A stretch of DNA of 64,000 bases from contig JACKQE010000004.1 of the NCBI GenBank assembly GCA_024233005.1, forward strand, positions 62,001 to 126,000, in the 5' to 3' direction. The stretch comes from Akkermansiaceae bacterium. GTDB lineage: Bacteria > Verrucomicrobiota > Verrucomicrobiia > Verrucomicrobiales > DEV007. This document shows, piece by piece, positions 24,369 through 33,741 of the stretch (position 1 is the stretch's first letter; every line of letters starts with the position of its first letter). The position numbers were made by a program, and so were the translations under genes. The notes beneath the pieces were generated by a model. It was not told the DNA's origin, made no database searches, and was given only the letters and a program-made list of their open reading frames with translations.

Positions 24369-24983
24369 TTAGTTGCCAGCTTCCTGGGTCAACTGCGGTT
24401 TCACCAAATCAGGCACCACCGGCTCCCGCGCCGGGGATTCTTCCCGGTAGTAGAGAGTAATCTCCGCCTCGCAGTGGAGCGCGGATGACGCAGGGTCGGT
24501 GGGAGGCTCGAGAACCAGCCGGGTCACGCCACAGAAATGCTCCGGCGATTGCACGCGGTACAACCAGGCCACCACATCCTGCTCGGGAGCATCCACTGCG
24601 ACCTGGACCGTGGTCTGATCAAAGTAAGCCGAAGCGTCACTGTCATCGGACTCCCCCGGGGAGCCAGGTGCGATCAGTTCACGCTTGGCAAGTTTGACGC
24701 TGGAGCCATTGGCCGCCGCTTCAACAAGGGCCAGCAGAGCAGCGCTGGCTTCCTGGCGCGAGGCGTGACGGGGCAGATGGGCTTCCACCCAATTGTGCTG
24801 ACCTTCCAACCGGACGCGGTCATTGAGGAGGTTTTGCAAGGCTGCCACTTCCGCGCGCATCCGCACGGTTTCCTCCCGGAGGGACATCCAGCGGGAAAGG
24901 CCGGCTCGAACCCCGAAAAAAAGCACGACCGCAAAGAGCAGACCGCCAAAGAGACGCATCAGAAATGATTCGCGGGAGTTCAT
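24369..24983 (-). CDS. gspM: Type II secretion GspM-like protein
   Basis: The product has 204 residues: a short cytoplasmic start, one membrane helix (LMRLFGGLLFAVVLFFGVRA), a coiled region (MSLREETVRMRAEVAALQNL) and a C-terminal periplasmic domain (QTTVQVAVDAPEQDVVAWLY) that fits the GspM/PilO ferredoxin-like fold. GspM dimerises with GspL in the assembly platform. It is the last gene of the gspE-M operon, with ATGA overlap to gspL, and the identification rests largely on that position. Confidence 0.78.
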   Translation of the reverse strand: MNSRESFLMRLFGGLLFAVVLFFGVRAGLSRWMSLREETVRMRAEVAALQNLLNDRVRLEGQHNWVEAHLPRHASRQEASAALLALVEAAANGSSVKLAKRELIAPGSPGESDDSDASAYFDQTTVQVAVDAPEQDVVAWLYRVQSPEHFCGVTRLVLEPPTDPASSALHCEAEITLYYREESPAREPVVPDLVKPQLTQEAGN

Positions 24984-26239
24984 CGTTGTCCGTTCAGTTC
25001 AAATGTGGCACTGCCTTCAGCCTGGATGGTCGGCTGGGGAAATTCCCAATGGTAACGCTGCAGCGCCGGGCTCTGCCCGACCTCGTCGAGAAAGCGGAGC
25101 GCCACCGGAGCGGATTCAGCCACCCCCTCGATTCGGGCACTGTCACGCCCGGTTTCCCACCGCGTGATCTGCACCTGTCCGGCACTGGGCAACAGGGCCA
25201 CGCCAAGCCACAATTCCAGAACCGACGCCTCCGGATCTATGGCTGGCGCCGCTTCCGCCCACTGGCGCTGGTACTCCTCCATCCTGGCCGCCTGCGGTTT
25301 GAGACTGGTGTAACGCTCCCGCCACTGCTCGCCAACCCGGCTTTCCCAGCCGATCAGTCCGGTGAAGGCGAGAGCAATCAGCCCCAGGCTGAGCGCCATC
25401 CCCAGAAGAACGCGCCGCCGCCGGCGTCCCGCCTCAATGGCGGCCCGTTGTGCGGCGATCCGCAGGGGTTCCAATGATCCGTCCCCTCCCCCGAGAGCGA
25501 TGCCCGTTGGTCGTCGGGGAGCGGGCCGGGACTCCTCCCGGGTGGGAAGACCGGACCACGTCTGGACATCCTGGGGACGGGCCTCTCCAGTCCACAACAC
25601 CACCTCCCGCAGTTCTTCGATCAATCCTCGGGCGGCCAGATTAACCGTGAGCCGACGGGCCTCACCGACGGCGGCGGCATCCAAATGGCGCGACGACAGA
25701 ACATCCACGTGGAGCAGTCCCTTGCTGCTGGTGATAGCCAGAACCAATCGACCCAATTCCCGCCAAAAAATCCATGCTTGAGGAGGAAAAGGCAGCAGGT
25801 GTGGAGAACTGAGAACACGCTCCGGTGGCCGACTTCCTGTTCCTGGCACGCCGGGAAGCCCGGAAACCAGGGTTTCTGCACGAACCAGGGTCTGCGCACC
25901 GCGCTTTTCGATCGGGTGGATAGCCAAGCCCTCCGGCTCCTCTCGGGTCAGCAGTCCCAACCGCTCCATCTGGAGCCTCACCGTGCCGGCCATTCCGACG
26001 GCATCGGGAGCATTGGAGAGGAGCGGTGCTGAATACACCGCCTGAACCGGCAATGCCAACGCCCAGGGAGCCCGGGTCGGAGTGGGAAGCGGGGCCCCCT
26101 CCTCAAACCGCTGGGCCAAGGTGAGTTCGCCGCCGGCACCGCATCGCCAGCACTCCCAACGCTCCTCTCCGGGCACAAACCAGGAAGACTCCGCCGGGGG
26201 ACGGAGGCTCGCGGCTTTTTGTGGGGAACGGGAGCTCAT
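24980..26239 (-). CDS. gspL: Type II secretion GspL-like protein
   Basis: The product has 419 residues from MSSRSPQKAASLRPPAESSW; this start overlaps the gspK stop as ATGA. The cytoplasmic N-terminal region (about 1-290) has the actin-like fold expected of GspL (FWRELGRLVLAITSSKGLLH), then a membrane helix (RRRVLLGMALSLGLIALAFT) and a periplasmic domain with TRWETGRDSARIEGVAESAP. GspL links the GspE ATPase to the inner-membrane platform and pairs with GspM. Sequence similarity is weak, as usual for GspL; gene order supports the call. Confidence 0.78.
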   Translation of the reverse strand: MSSRSPQKAASLRPPAESSWFVPGEERWECWRCGAGGELTLAQRFEEGAPLPTPTRAPWALALPVQAVYSAPLLSNAPDAVGMAGTVRLQMERLGLLTREEPEGLAIHPIEKRGAQTLVRAETLVSGLPGVPGTGSRPPERVLSSPHLLPFPPQAWIFWRELGRLVLAITSSKGLLHVDVLSSRHLDAAAVGEARRLTVNLAARGLIEELREVVLWTGEARPQDVQTWSGLPTREESRPAPRRPTGIALGGGDGSLEPLRIAAQRAAIEAGRRRRRVLLGMALSLGLIALAFTGLIGWESRVGEQWRERYTSLKPQAARMEEYQRQWAEAAPAIDPEASVLELWLGVALLPSAGQVQITRWETGRDSARIEGVAESAPVALRFLDEVGQSPALQRYHWEFPQPTIQAEGSATFELNGQR

Positions 26240-27171
26240 GGGGAGGTCGAAACGGGAACGGGGTACTCTTCGCGCTGCAAGAGTTGTCCGTCCCGCGAAA
26301 TTTGCGCGATCAGAAAGTTCCACCGACCAAATCGTCCCAGGCTTTCGATGCGCCGGGTGGCCCCTTCCAGAGTGAACCGTTCCAGCTGTTCGGGTGTCAC
26401 CGAAGCTCCCAGAAGGCCCAGCACCTCAGCCAGATCGGGGGCGGGAGGATCGTCCACCGTGCCAGGGATACCGTCCCGCCCAGCCCGTGTCAGGACCCAG
26501 GACCCGGCACGGGCCCGTTGGGCTCCAGTGGCGGCAACGATCAGGTCGGCGGATGCTTCCCGCAGGTTGAGACGGCCATCTGACCAGAGGGTGAAGGCAT
26601 CGCGCCAACGCGGATTGGCAGCAGCCACGGCATCCATGCCGGATACCAGGGCCACCTCGTCAAGGCTGCGAAAAGGCGCGTTCGCCGGTCCCTGCCCTCC
26701 CCTCGCCTGATAGACGGCGTCCTCCGCACCATTGAGCCGAACCAAATCGTCCTTGTCCACCCAGTCCGCCAGGGAATCGGCCGCATGACTCGCATGCTGA
26801 CCTTCCACGCCCCACTCCAGAAACAGTTGGCGAAGCACGGCGGTGTCGGACTTCTCCAGCAACACGTTCAAAGGGAGCCGGGATTCTTCACTGATCAGAC
26901 GCACCACATAGCTGCCGCCGTCCGGCATTTCCCGTTGCAACAATGGATCGCCGGAGTCAATGGCCGGGTGGACTCCCACCGCGAGCCCCGACTCGGCAAG
27001 GTGCCTGGCCTCGGATTCCCCCCGCAGCGAAGTGACCCAGGCGCTGTCCAGACTGACGAACTTGGCCAAGCCGAAAACCAGCAGGGCCAGCACCCCCATC
27101 AGCCACAGAACAGCGACCAACGCCGCCCCACGCCGGGATCGATGAAGGCTAAGGTCAACGGGCGGCAGCAT
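26236..27171 (-). CDS. gspK: Minor pseudopilin GspK
   Basis: The product has 311 residues from MLPPVDLSLHRSRRGAALVA; the start at 27171 overlaps gspJ by 17 bp. The prepilin leader ends RRGAALVAVLWLMGVLALLV, lacking Glu+5, which is normal for GspK. A SAM-like helical insertion (QHASHAADSLADWVDKDDLV, FRSLDEVALVSGM) is also typical. GspK caps the pseudopilus tip together with GspI and GspJ, and the prepilin peptidase must be encoded elsewhere. Confidence 0.85.
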   Translation of the reverse strand: MLPPVDLSLHRSRRGAALVAVLWLMGVLALLVFGLAKFVSLDSAWVTSLRGESEARHLAESGLAVGVHPAIDSGDPLLQREMPDGGSYVVRLISEESRLPLNVLLEKSDTAVLRQLFLEWGVEGQHASHAADSLADWVDKDDLVRLNGAEDAVYQARGGQGPANAPFRSLDEVALVSGMDAVAAANPRWRDAFTLWSDGRLNLREASADLIVAATGAQRARAGSWVLTRAGRDGIPGTVDDPPAPDLAEVLGLLGASVTPEQLERFTLEGATRRIESLGRFGRWNFLIAQISRDGQLLQREEYPVPVSTSP

Positions 27172-27730
27172 GAGAAGGGGCGGATGTGGGTTGATAAACC
27201 AGTCTCTCAGGAGCGGGACCGGAGCGGGTTTCCAGGCGGAGCGCGAGCAATGAGGGGAGCCCCCGGGTCTCTGATTCCCAATGGTCCCCCCAGTTTCCGG
27301 TTTGGGCATCGCGGGCCTCCCAGACCAGAACGTCGACCCCGCGAAGCAGGGGCACATCCCCCAGCACAGCCCCGTCACCGCCAAACCAAACGGCATGAAG
27401 CGAGGTCCCCTGGACCCCCAGCTCAACGGCCACGGCATCCCCCAGTGCTTTCCAATGCAATGCAGGAGGAACCGGAGACAGGCGGAGGCTGTTCTTGTCG
27501 ATGATCAGTTGCCCTTCCGGAGGCAACTCCGAAAGGAGACGACGCACGAGGAGATTCAGGTGTGTCACCCGCATTTCCTCAAGGCGCCTGTCCGTCGAGG
27601 ACCGGGCGAGATCAAACGATCCCGCGGCGATTCCATAAATGCCGGTCATCAGCGACAGCAGGAGGGCCAGCGCGAGCAAGGTCTCCAACAGGGTAAAGCC
27701 CCGGAAAGGTCTGACAACAGTGGACTTCAT
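27155..27730 (-). CDS. gspJ: Minor pseudopilin GspJ
   Basis: The product has 191 residues with a type IV prepilin-like leader, FRGFTLLETLLALALLLSLM (cleavage after Gly, Phe+1, Glu+5). A beta-rich C-terminal domain follows (RLSPVPPALHWKALGDAVAV). Position between gspI and gspK, with short overlaps on both sides, supports GspJ. Confidence 0.82.
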   Translation of the reverse strand: MKSTVVRPFRGFTLLETLLALALLLSLMTGIYGIAAGSFDLARSSTDRRLEEMRVTHLNLLVRRLLSELPPEGQLIIDKNSLRLSPVPPALHWKALGDAVAVELGVQGTSLHAVWFGGDGAVLGDVPLLRGVDVLVWEARDAQTGNWGDHWESETRGLPSLLALRLETRSGPAPERLVYQPTSAPSHAAAR

Positions 27731-28146
27731 GGCGCTACGGGAGGGGCGTGAACCACCTGTTCGAGACGGCGCTCCAGGTCTCCCGCGGTGAGGCGGGCGG
27801 TCGCAGTGATACGGTAAAGATCGGAGAGAAGTTCGCCTTTTTGATTGCGCAAGGGTTCGGGGGAGACTTCCACCACCAGGGAGACCCCGGAGGCATCGAC
27901 CGGCAGCACCGAGCGGCCGGGGGCCAGCGGCCGGATGGACGCCGTTTCGAGGAGGGCACTTTCAAGCCGCCGCAACAGGAGGGTTTCCTGTTGGGCTTGG
28001 CGTGAATAGACCGCCAACTTTTGGAGCGCGGTGGCCAGAGCGGTGGCGACACTGGCAAAAAGGGCCAGCGCCATCAGCACTTCCAGCAGGGCAAATCCTG
28101 CCGTTCCTCGCCGAGATCCGAATTCGCCGCGAAGCCGTAATTTCAT
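27727..28146 (-). CDS. gspI: Minor pseudopilin GspI
   Basis: The product has 139 residues with the leader GTAGFALLEVLMALALFASV (Phe+1, Glu+5) and a short beta domain (SGVSLVVEVSPEPLRNQKGE). The start overlaps the gspH stop and the stop overlaps the gspJ start by four bases each. GspI nucleates the pseudopilus tip complex. Confidence 0.83.
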   Translation of the reverse strand: MKLRLRGEFGSRRGTAGFALLEVLMALALFASVATALATALQKLAVYSRQAQQETLLLRRLESALLETASIRPLAPGRSVLPVDASGVSLVVEVSPEPLRNQKGELLSDLYRITATARLTAGDLERRLEQVVHAPPVAP

Positions 28147-28649
28147 GAACCGGCCTCCAGGTTGGTGCGCTCTTCGGCCACGGCTCCCGTGAGAGGATCG
28201 AAATCCATTTCGAGGGTGGCCCCATTGATGGCCAAGCGCAGTGAAAGTGGTTCACAGAGCCCTGATCCGGGGAATTCCCAACGCTCCGCTTTGCCGGGGA
28301 CCCGCCACTGGGATTCACCGACACGACGAACTTCCAACCGGGCTCCATTCCCGAGCGAAACCCAAGGGGACGCATCCGCCGCCACCGCGTCCGCCGCGAG
28401 ACGGAGGCAATGCGGACGCCTCTCCTGGACCGATTGCCAAAACAGCTGTCGGGCGCAAGACTCGACCACAGAGGCGGAACGACGGAGCCTCTTTTCGGGG
28501 CCCAAAGCGCCCACACCCAGCGCCGCCACGCCCACCACGAGCATGGCGAGACCGAGGGCGGTGAGGATTTCGAGCAGGGTATGGCCCTTCTGGAGAGGGT
28601 GTTTCAAGACAAGAGGAGAAGTCTCAAAGATCCCAGTTGCCGATGTCAT
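28143..28649 (-). CDS. gspH: Minor pseudopilin GspH
   Basis: The prepilin leader is KGHTLLEILTALGLAMLVVG. I placed the start at the ATG at 28649 (MTSATGIFETSPLVLKHPLQ), giving 168 residues and a 26-bp overlap with gspG; a TTG at 28607 is an alternative, and the much longer upstream frame lies antisense within gspG coordinates and is unlikely. The mature part (ASPWVSLGNGARLEVRRVGE) is beta-rich. The call rests on position after gspG. Confidence 0.75.
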   Translation of the reverse strand: MTSATGIFETSPLVLKHPLQKGHTLLEILTALGLAMLVVGVAALGVGALGPEKRLRRSASVVESCARQLFWQSVQERRPHCLRLAADAVAADASPWVSLGNGARLEVRRVGESQWRVPGKAERWEFPGSGLCEPLSLRLAINGATLEMDFDPLTGAVAEERTNLEAGS

Positions 28650-29052
28650 CCGGAGTGCCCGGTTTGCCATCGGGACCGTTCGAGGAGAGATCGAAACCTT
28701 TGGGGTCATGAATCCCAGGATTAGCATACTGGTATTCGTTCCCCCAGGGATCGAGCAGCGGTTTCTTGAGGAATTGGCGCCAACTTTTGGGCTGGGGCTT
28801 GGATCCGGGACGCTCCACCAGAGCTTGCAGCCCCTGACGGCTGGTCGGCAGGGTCAACGACTGCGCCTCGTAGGCGCGCAGTGCCGAAGCCAGCGTGTTG
28901 AGGTCCGCTTTGACTTTGGTTTCCTTGCCGAAGTCACCCACCCCGACGAGGAAGGCGATGCCGGTCCCGGCGAGGAGCGCGATGATGCCGAGGACGAGCA
29001 CCATTTCCATCAGGGTGAATCCTCTCTCTTTTCGTTTGGTATTGTGTTTCAT
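28624..29052 (-). CDS. gspG: Major pseudopilin GspG
   Basis: The product has 142 residues. The prepilin leader RKERGFTLMEMVLVLGIIAL (Glu+5) is followed by the classical GspG C-terminus: LPTSRQGLQALVERPGSKPQ, LLDPWGNEYQYANPG and the calcium-site loop SSNGPDGKPGTPDDIGNWDL. It polymerises into the pseudopilus that pushes substrates through the outer-membrane secretin. This is the most secure family member in the operon after gspE. Confidence 0.96.
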   Translation of the reverse strand: MKHNTKRKERGFTLMEMVLVLGIIALLAGTGIAFLVGVGDFGKETKVKADLNTLASALRAYEAQSLTLPTSRQGLQALVERPGSKPQPKSWRQFLKKPLLDPWGNEYQYANPGIHDPKGFDLSSNGPDGKPGTPDDIGNWDL

Positions 29053-29062
29053 GGCTGGATCG

Positions 29063-30310
29063 TTATTTGCCCGTGGTACCGAGCGCGGAGACAGTTTGAA
29101 AAATGGCGGAAACCATGATGTAGGCCATGACCCCGGTCATCGCGGCCATGAGCAGAATGACGGCCGGTTGGACAAAGGCCGTGAGCCGTTCGATTCGGCG
29201 GTCCATTTCCCGACGGAAGCGGGTGGCGGCGCGGTTCAAAGCCCCCGAGAGATCTCCCGTTTGCTCTCCCACGGCGACCATGTCGACCAGAAGAGGCGGA
29301 AATTCCCCGCTGCGCTCCAAGGCCCTGGAAAGAGGCACGCCCTCATCCACCGCCCGACTGAGGGATTCCACCCGGTTGCGGAGGTGGCGGTTGTCCACCG
29401 CGGCATTGGCCAACCGAAGAGCCCGGTTCAGCGGCAGGCCATTGCCCACCAAGGTTTGCAAGGTCTCCAAAAACAGAACGTGAAACCTCGATCGCCAGGC
29501 CGCCCCGAATACCGGCCATTTCAGGCGGAAGGCATCCCAACTGACTCGGGCCGTGAGCGACCACTGCCAGGCACCGATGCCCAGCAAGAGCGTGCCTCCC
29601 GTCCACACCGGCCAGGTCCGCTTGAGAAAATCCGCTCCATCCAGAATCATCTGGGCTCCCACCGGCAGCGAGCCCCCTGTGGAAGCGAGCAGATCGGTCA
29701 GCTTGGGAATGAGGAAGACAATGAAAAGAACCGCCACCCCGATGGCGGCGACCATCAGGAAAGCGGGATACACCAGGGAAACCAGAATCCGCGAACGCAG
29801 TTCCCGCATTGCCGAAAGATGGGCCGCTTGGCGCTCCAGAACCGGCCCGAGGGCTCCACTGGCCTCACCGGCAGCGACCAAGGACCGGTAGAGTTCGTCA
29901 AAGGAGGGGGACGTTTTCTGCAGCGCGGTCGAGAGCGGCTGGCCTTCACGGATCAACTCGCGCACCGCACCGGCCACCTCTTTGAGCGAGGACAATTCAC
30001 GACGTCGTTCCATGGCAGAGAGCGCCTGGTCAAGTTGCAGCCCGCCTTTGAGCAACTCCGACAATTCCTCAGTGAACAATGACAGCTGGGACTGGGAAAG
30101 ACGCCCCCCGCCCTTGCTTTTTCCGTTGGACCGGGTCGACACAGCTCCCCGGACCTGCGGTGCCGCAACGGCCCCGGACTCCCGGAGCGCGACCGGCTGC
30201 AGACGTCGCCGGTCCAGAAGACGGCACGCCTCGGCGCGATCGGTGGCTTCCAACTGCCCCGTCGCTAGAGCGCCATCTTCGCCATAGGCGGTGTATTCGT
30301 AACTTGCCAT
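29063..30310 (-). CDS. gspF: Inner-membrane platform protein GspF
   Basis: The product has 415 residues with two repeated T2SSF domains (about 70-195 and 270-395; 'AGEASGALGPVLERQAAHLS' and 'VGEQTGDLSGALNRAATRFR' are the matching motifs) and three membrane segments. It starts MASYEYTAYGEDGALATGQL, typical of GspF, and overlaps the gspE stop by 46 bp. It transmits ATPase motion to pseudopilus assembly. Confidence 0.95.
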   Translation of the reverse strand: MASYEYTAYGEDGALATGQLEATDRAEACRLLDRRRLQPVALRESGAVAAPQVRGAVSTRSNGKSKGGGRLSQSQLSLFTEELSELLKGGLQLDQALSAMERRRELSSLKEVAGAVRELIREGQPLSTALQKTSPSFDELYRSLVAAGEASGALGPVLERQAAHLSAMRELRSRILVSLVYPAFLMVAAIGVAVLFIVFLIPKLTDLLASTGGSLPVGAQMILDGADFLKRTWPVWTGGTLLLGIGAWQWSLTARVSWDAFRLKWPVFGAAWRSRFHVLFLETLQTLVGNGLPLNRALRLANAAVDNRHLRNRVESLSRAVDEGVPLSRALERSGEFPPLLVDMVAVGEQTGDLSGALNRAATRFRREMDRRIERLTAFVQPAVILLMAAMTGVMAYIMVSAIFQTVSALGTTGK

Positions 30311-32046
30311 GGGGTGGGATTAAATTGTTCGTAGTCGTCCGAAGTGTCCATGCCTTCGCTCATGGTCGCGCTGAGCACCTCATGAACGGTGGTCTCACCA
30401 GCGAGGGCTTTGCCAATGCCGTACGTCCGCATCGAGATGAATCCATCCTGCGCCGCCTGGTGCCGCAGGGTTGCCTCATCCGCGCCGACAGAAACGAGCG
30501 CCCTCAGGGCAGGCGTGACGAGACAGATCTCATAAATCGCAAGCCGCCCCTGGAACCCTGATCCACGGCAAGCCAGGCAACCTTTCGGAAGGAAAATGTT
30601 CTGCTCCGCGGAAGTGGGAAACCCCAGAGCCCGAAGATCCTCGGCCTCCATGGTGTGAGGCTCGCGGCATTTCGGACAGAGGCGGCGCACCAGACGCTGG
30701 GCGATGAAGGCGCGCACGGCGGTGCCGATGAGAAACCGTTCGACCCCCATGTCGACCAGGCGGGTGATGCCGGAGACGGCGTCGTTGGTGTGCAGGGTGC
30801 TGAAAACGAGATGACCGGTCAGAGCGGCCCGGATGGCGATTTCGGCGGTTTCCAAATCGCGCATTTCCCCCACCATGACCACATTGGGATCACCGCGAAG
30901 AATGCTGCGCAGCCCGCGCGCGAAGGTCAATCCGATGTCGGGCTTGACCGCGATCTGGACGACCCCGGGCAGCTTGTTTTCGACCGGATCCTCGATCGTC
31001 ACGATACGTCGTTCTGCGGTGTTGATACGGGAAAGGAAACTGTAGAGCGTGGTCGATTTCCCCGATCCGGTCGGTCCGGTGACGAGGACAATGCCATTGG
31101 GAAGACTGAGGAGCCGGTCCACCGTGCGGCGCAGCGCGGCATTCAAACCCAGGCGATCGAGAGAGAAAGTCTCCTGTCCGAGCAGTCGGAGACTGATACT
31201 CTCGCCTTCAACGCTGGGAATGGTGGCAACCCGGACGTCTATCGAGCGTCCATCCAATTCCAGAGCCATGCGACCATCCTGAGGCAGCCGTTTTTCGGCA
31301 ATGTCGAGACGCGCCATGATTTTGAGACGCGAGATCACCGAGGCCTGGTGTGCCTTGATGGTCTCCGGAACGGGGACTTCCTGGAGAATCCCATCGAGCC
31401 GGTAACGGATGCGCAGTTGGTCCGCCATGGGCTCCAGATGGATGTCCGTCGCCCGCAGTTCCAAGGCTCCACGCAGGATCTGGTTGACGAAAGTAACCAC
31501 GGAAGCCTCATCATCCCCGGTGTCGTCCAGTATCAGGGTCTCTTCCAAATCAAAATCGTCCCCGCCTTCTCCTTCATGCAAAATGCCCTCAAAAGCTTCT
31601 GCCCCGACTCCATAAAGGGCCTGAAGTCCCCCTGCCACCGAGGCTCTCGTGGCCACCTCCCAGCGCACCGTCGGTCCGGCTATACGGGCGGCCACCCCGC
31701 ACCGGACCAAATCACAAGGATCATAGGTGGCTATGGACAAGGTTCCCCCTTGAAGGGTTGACTCCAACCGGAGTGGCAGCAAGTGATGCTTCAGGGCTAA
31801 GTCACTGGGCAGGGCACGGCGTAGGGCACGCGCAGTGGCATCATCCCATTCCTGGGATCCATTCCACCAAGGAAGCCCCAGCCCCGAAGCGAGACGCTGC
31901 AAAAATCCCTCCTCATCCACCGTCCTGGACTCCAATGCGGTGAGAACCGGCGATCGTTGCCCGGCACCTTGCGACAGGAGCGATTCCAGGGCGCCGACGT
32001 CGCGGCACCCGGACTCCCGGGCAATTTCGAGGAAAAGGGCAATCAT
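30265..32046 (-). CDS. gspE: Type II secretion ATPase GspE
   Basis: The product has 593 residues. An N-terminal T2SSE domain precedes the ATPase core: Walker A VLVTGPTGSGKSTTLYSFLS, Asp box RRIVTIEDPVENKLPG, Walker B GDPNVVMVGEMRDLETAEIA, His box TGHLVFSTLHTNDAVSGI. Four cysteines near the C-terminus (CPKC ... CLAC) form the usual zinc knuckle. GspE powers pseudopilus growth from the cytoplasmic side. It heads the nine-gene minus-strand operon. The promoter must lie in the AT-rich 17-100 bp shared with the divergent gene. Confidence 0.96.
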   Translation of the reverse strand: MIALFLEIARESGCRDVGALESLLSQGAGQRSPVLTALESRTVDEEGFLQRLASGLGLPWWNGSQEWDDATARALRRALPSDLALKHHLLPLRLESTLQGGTLSIATYDPCDLVRCGVAARIAGPTVRWEVATRASVAGGLQALYGVGAEAFEGILHEGEGGDDFDLEETLILDDTGDDEASVVTFVNQILRGALELRATDIHLEPMADQLRIRYRLDGILQEVPVPETIKAHQASVISRLKIMARLDIAEKRLPQDGRMALELDGRSIDVRVATIPSVEGESISLRLLGQETFSLDRLGLNAALRRTVDRLLSLPNGIVLVTGPTGSGKSTTLYSFLSRINTAERRIVTIEDPVENKLPGVVQIAVKPDIGLTFARGLRSILRGDPNVVMVGEMRDLETAEIAIRAALTGHLVFSTLHTNDAVSGITRLVDMGVERFLIGTAVRAFIAQRLVRRLCPKCREPHTMEAEDLRALGFPTSAEQNIFLPKGCLACRGSGFQGRLAIYEICLVTPALRALVSVGADEATLRHQAAQDGFISMRTYGIGKALAGETTVHEVLSATMSEGMDTSDDYEQFNPTPWQVTNTPPMAKMAL

Positions 32047-32063
32047 TTGACAGTTCTGATATT

Positions 32064-32816
32064 TTGATTAAAATTATCATAAATTCCAAATTGAGCAACG
32101 ATTTTCCAATTTCTGGTCAGAGGACGTGTTCCCCGCCCTTCCCGGTTCGCCGCTCCTCTCGGAGCGCGCGGCGCCCCCTTTTGGCGGCCTGGTTTCTCGG
32201 ATGCTTGCTTTCTCTCTCCGCTGCCGCAGAACCGCCCCCGGTCACTCCGAATTCTTTGGCACGATACGAGGCCCTTTGGACCCAGTCTCTTTTCCGTCCC
32301 AAAAACCAGACCGATTTGGGCGCACCTAGCCGTTATATCCTCGTTGGCATCATGGAACTGGAGGGCCACATGCAAGCCGGCCTTCGGGAGGCTGCAACGG
32401 GGATTCTCTGCCAGGCAACGCCAGAGGCCGATGGACAAACCCAGCCGAAGCTCATTCAGACACTGCCGGGTGGCAGCCCAGGTGAGACCACGGTTGAAAT
32501 CGAGTTTCACGGTCAGCGCTTCAAGGCTGGCTATGCCAAAAGTGGGGAAACCAGCGGAGAATCGTCCTCATCAGCCGTCCAGATCCCGCTGGCCGTTCCC
32601 ATCGACAACATCACGGCACCAGTTTCCTCTGTACCGGTTCCCCGTTCCAAAGTGGAGCCACAACGGTCCTCGTCCCTCATCGCTCCAGTGCCCTCTCATC
32701 CAACTCCAAACGAGACGAAACCACAACCCGTGCCTCAGAAAACACCCGCCACTCCCTCCCATCCGGTGCCGGCTGAGGAACCGCTGCTCATCGAACCTCC
32801 GCCGGGAGTCCAATGA
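32064..32816 (+). CDS. Exported Pro-rich protein, possible GspC-like component
   Basis: The frame has up to 250 codons, but it opens with TTG and the true start is uncertain (another TTG at 32091, or an internal non-ATG start nearer the leader). A hydrophobic leader (RRPLLAAWFLGCLLSLSAAA) is followed by ALWTQSLFRPKNQTDLGA and SRYILVGIMELEGHMQAGLR, which recall the 'LFG.RP ... L.GI' homology region of GspC/PulC proteins, then a Pro/Ser-rich tail (VPSHPTPNETKPQPVPQKTP). It lies divergent from gspE, and its 3' end overlaps the convergent LysR gene by 29 bp. The GspC link is tentative. Confidence 0.5.
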   Translation: MIKIIINSKLSNDFPISGQRTCSPPFPVRRSSRSARRPLLAAWFLGCLLSLSAAAEPPPVTPNSLARYEALWTQSLFRPKNQTDLGAPSRYILVGIMELEGHMQAGLREAATGILCQATPEADGQTQPKLIQTLPGGSPGETTVEIEFHGQRFKAGYAKSGETSGESSSSAVQIPLAVPIDNITAPVSSVPVPRSKVEPQRSSSLIAPVPSHPTPNETKPQPVPQKTPATPSHPVPAEEPLLIEPPPGVQ

Positions 32817-33723
32817 CGCCCCCACCCGCGCCGAAGACAGTCTCGCGGGCTTGTTTGGACATGGTCAGCACCGCAGGATGGGTCATCCGTCGGTCAGGTG
32901 AAATGATCTGGTAGGTTTCCCGGACGGATTCCGCCGTGCCGAGGTGCTGCAAGTCATATCTGGTCCCGGCCTCATGACGGGCGACCATCGGTAGCGCGAT
33001 CACCCCAATGCCGCCCGCCGCAAAGACTTTCATCAACGCAGGATCATCGAATTCCGCCACAACCTCCGCCTCGACGCCCTGCTCGCGCAGCCAGGCATCC
33101 AGCGCGCGCCGCAGCAGGCTGCCCTGGGATGGCAACAACAGGGGCTGACCGCTCAGGGAAGCCGGGAATCCATTGTGCAAGGCCTGAAACGAGGGGGCGC
33201 CGAAAAATCCAATCGAACAGGAACCGAGTTCTTGTGAAAAAACTCGGAGACGGGCGCCACTTGGCGGTGGTTCGCTGGCCAGGATGACATCCAAACGATG
33301 GGCCGCAACGAGACCGAGCAAATCATCCATTTTCCCCTCTGTGATGGCAAGACGAAATGCCTGGGGACCGTTCAGGAGGGGCGCCAAAATCTGGTGAGCC
33401 ACCAGCTTGGGAACCGCGTCGGTGAGCCCGACCGAAACCCGGGGCCGCGATGACGGGGTGGCCCCTTTCAGCGCACCGAGCATTTCCTGGCCCAGCCCAA
33501 AGATTTCCTCGGCATAGGTAAATGCCAGCGCCCCCTCCTCGGTCAGAGCCAGTCCGCGCCCGCTCCTTTTGAACAGGGGATACCCCAGATCAGATTCCAA
33601 CTGTTTGATTTGGGAGGAGATGGAGGGCTGGGAAACGTGCAGCATCTCCGATGCACTCCGCAGGCTTCCCGCTCGGGCCACGGCCCAAAAATATTGCAAA
33701 TGATGGTAATTCAGCCAGTCCAT
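32788..33723 (-). CDS. nhaR: LysR-family regulator, NhaR-like
   Basis: The product has 311 residues. The N-terminus MDWLNYHHLQYFWAVARAGS and the helix-turn-helix SLRSASEMLHVSQPSISSQI match the NhaR branch of LysR regulators; the effector domain follows (RLAITEGKMDDLLGLVAAHR, GVEAEVVAEFDDPALMKVFA). NhaR activates the nhaA Na+/H+ antiporter and other genes in enterobacteria; the target here is not visible. The divergent gene is the zinc peptidase at 33883, and a palindrome sits 19 bp upstream of its start. Confidence 0.85.
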   Translation of the reverse strand: MDWLNYHHLQYFWAVARAGSLRSASEMLHVSQPSISSQIKQLESDLGYPLFKRSGRGLALTEEGALAFTYAEEIFGLGQEMLGALKGATPSSRPRVSVGLTDAVPKLVAHQILAPLLNGPQAFRLAITEGKMDDLLGLVAAHRLDVILASEPPPSGARLRVFSQELGSCSIGFFGAPSFQALHNGFPASLSGQPLLLPSQGSLLRRALDAWLREQGVEAEVVAEFDDPALMKVFAAGGIGVIALPMVARHEAGTRYDLQHLGTAESVRETYQIISPDRRMTHPAVLTMSKQARETVFGAGGGVIGLPAEVR

Positions 33724-33741
33724 AAGTGGTGTGACACTATT

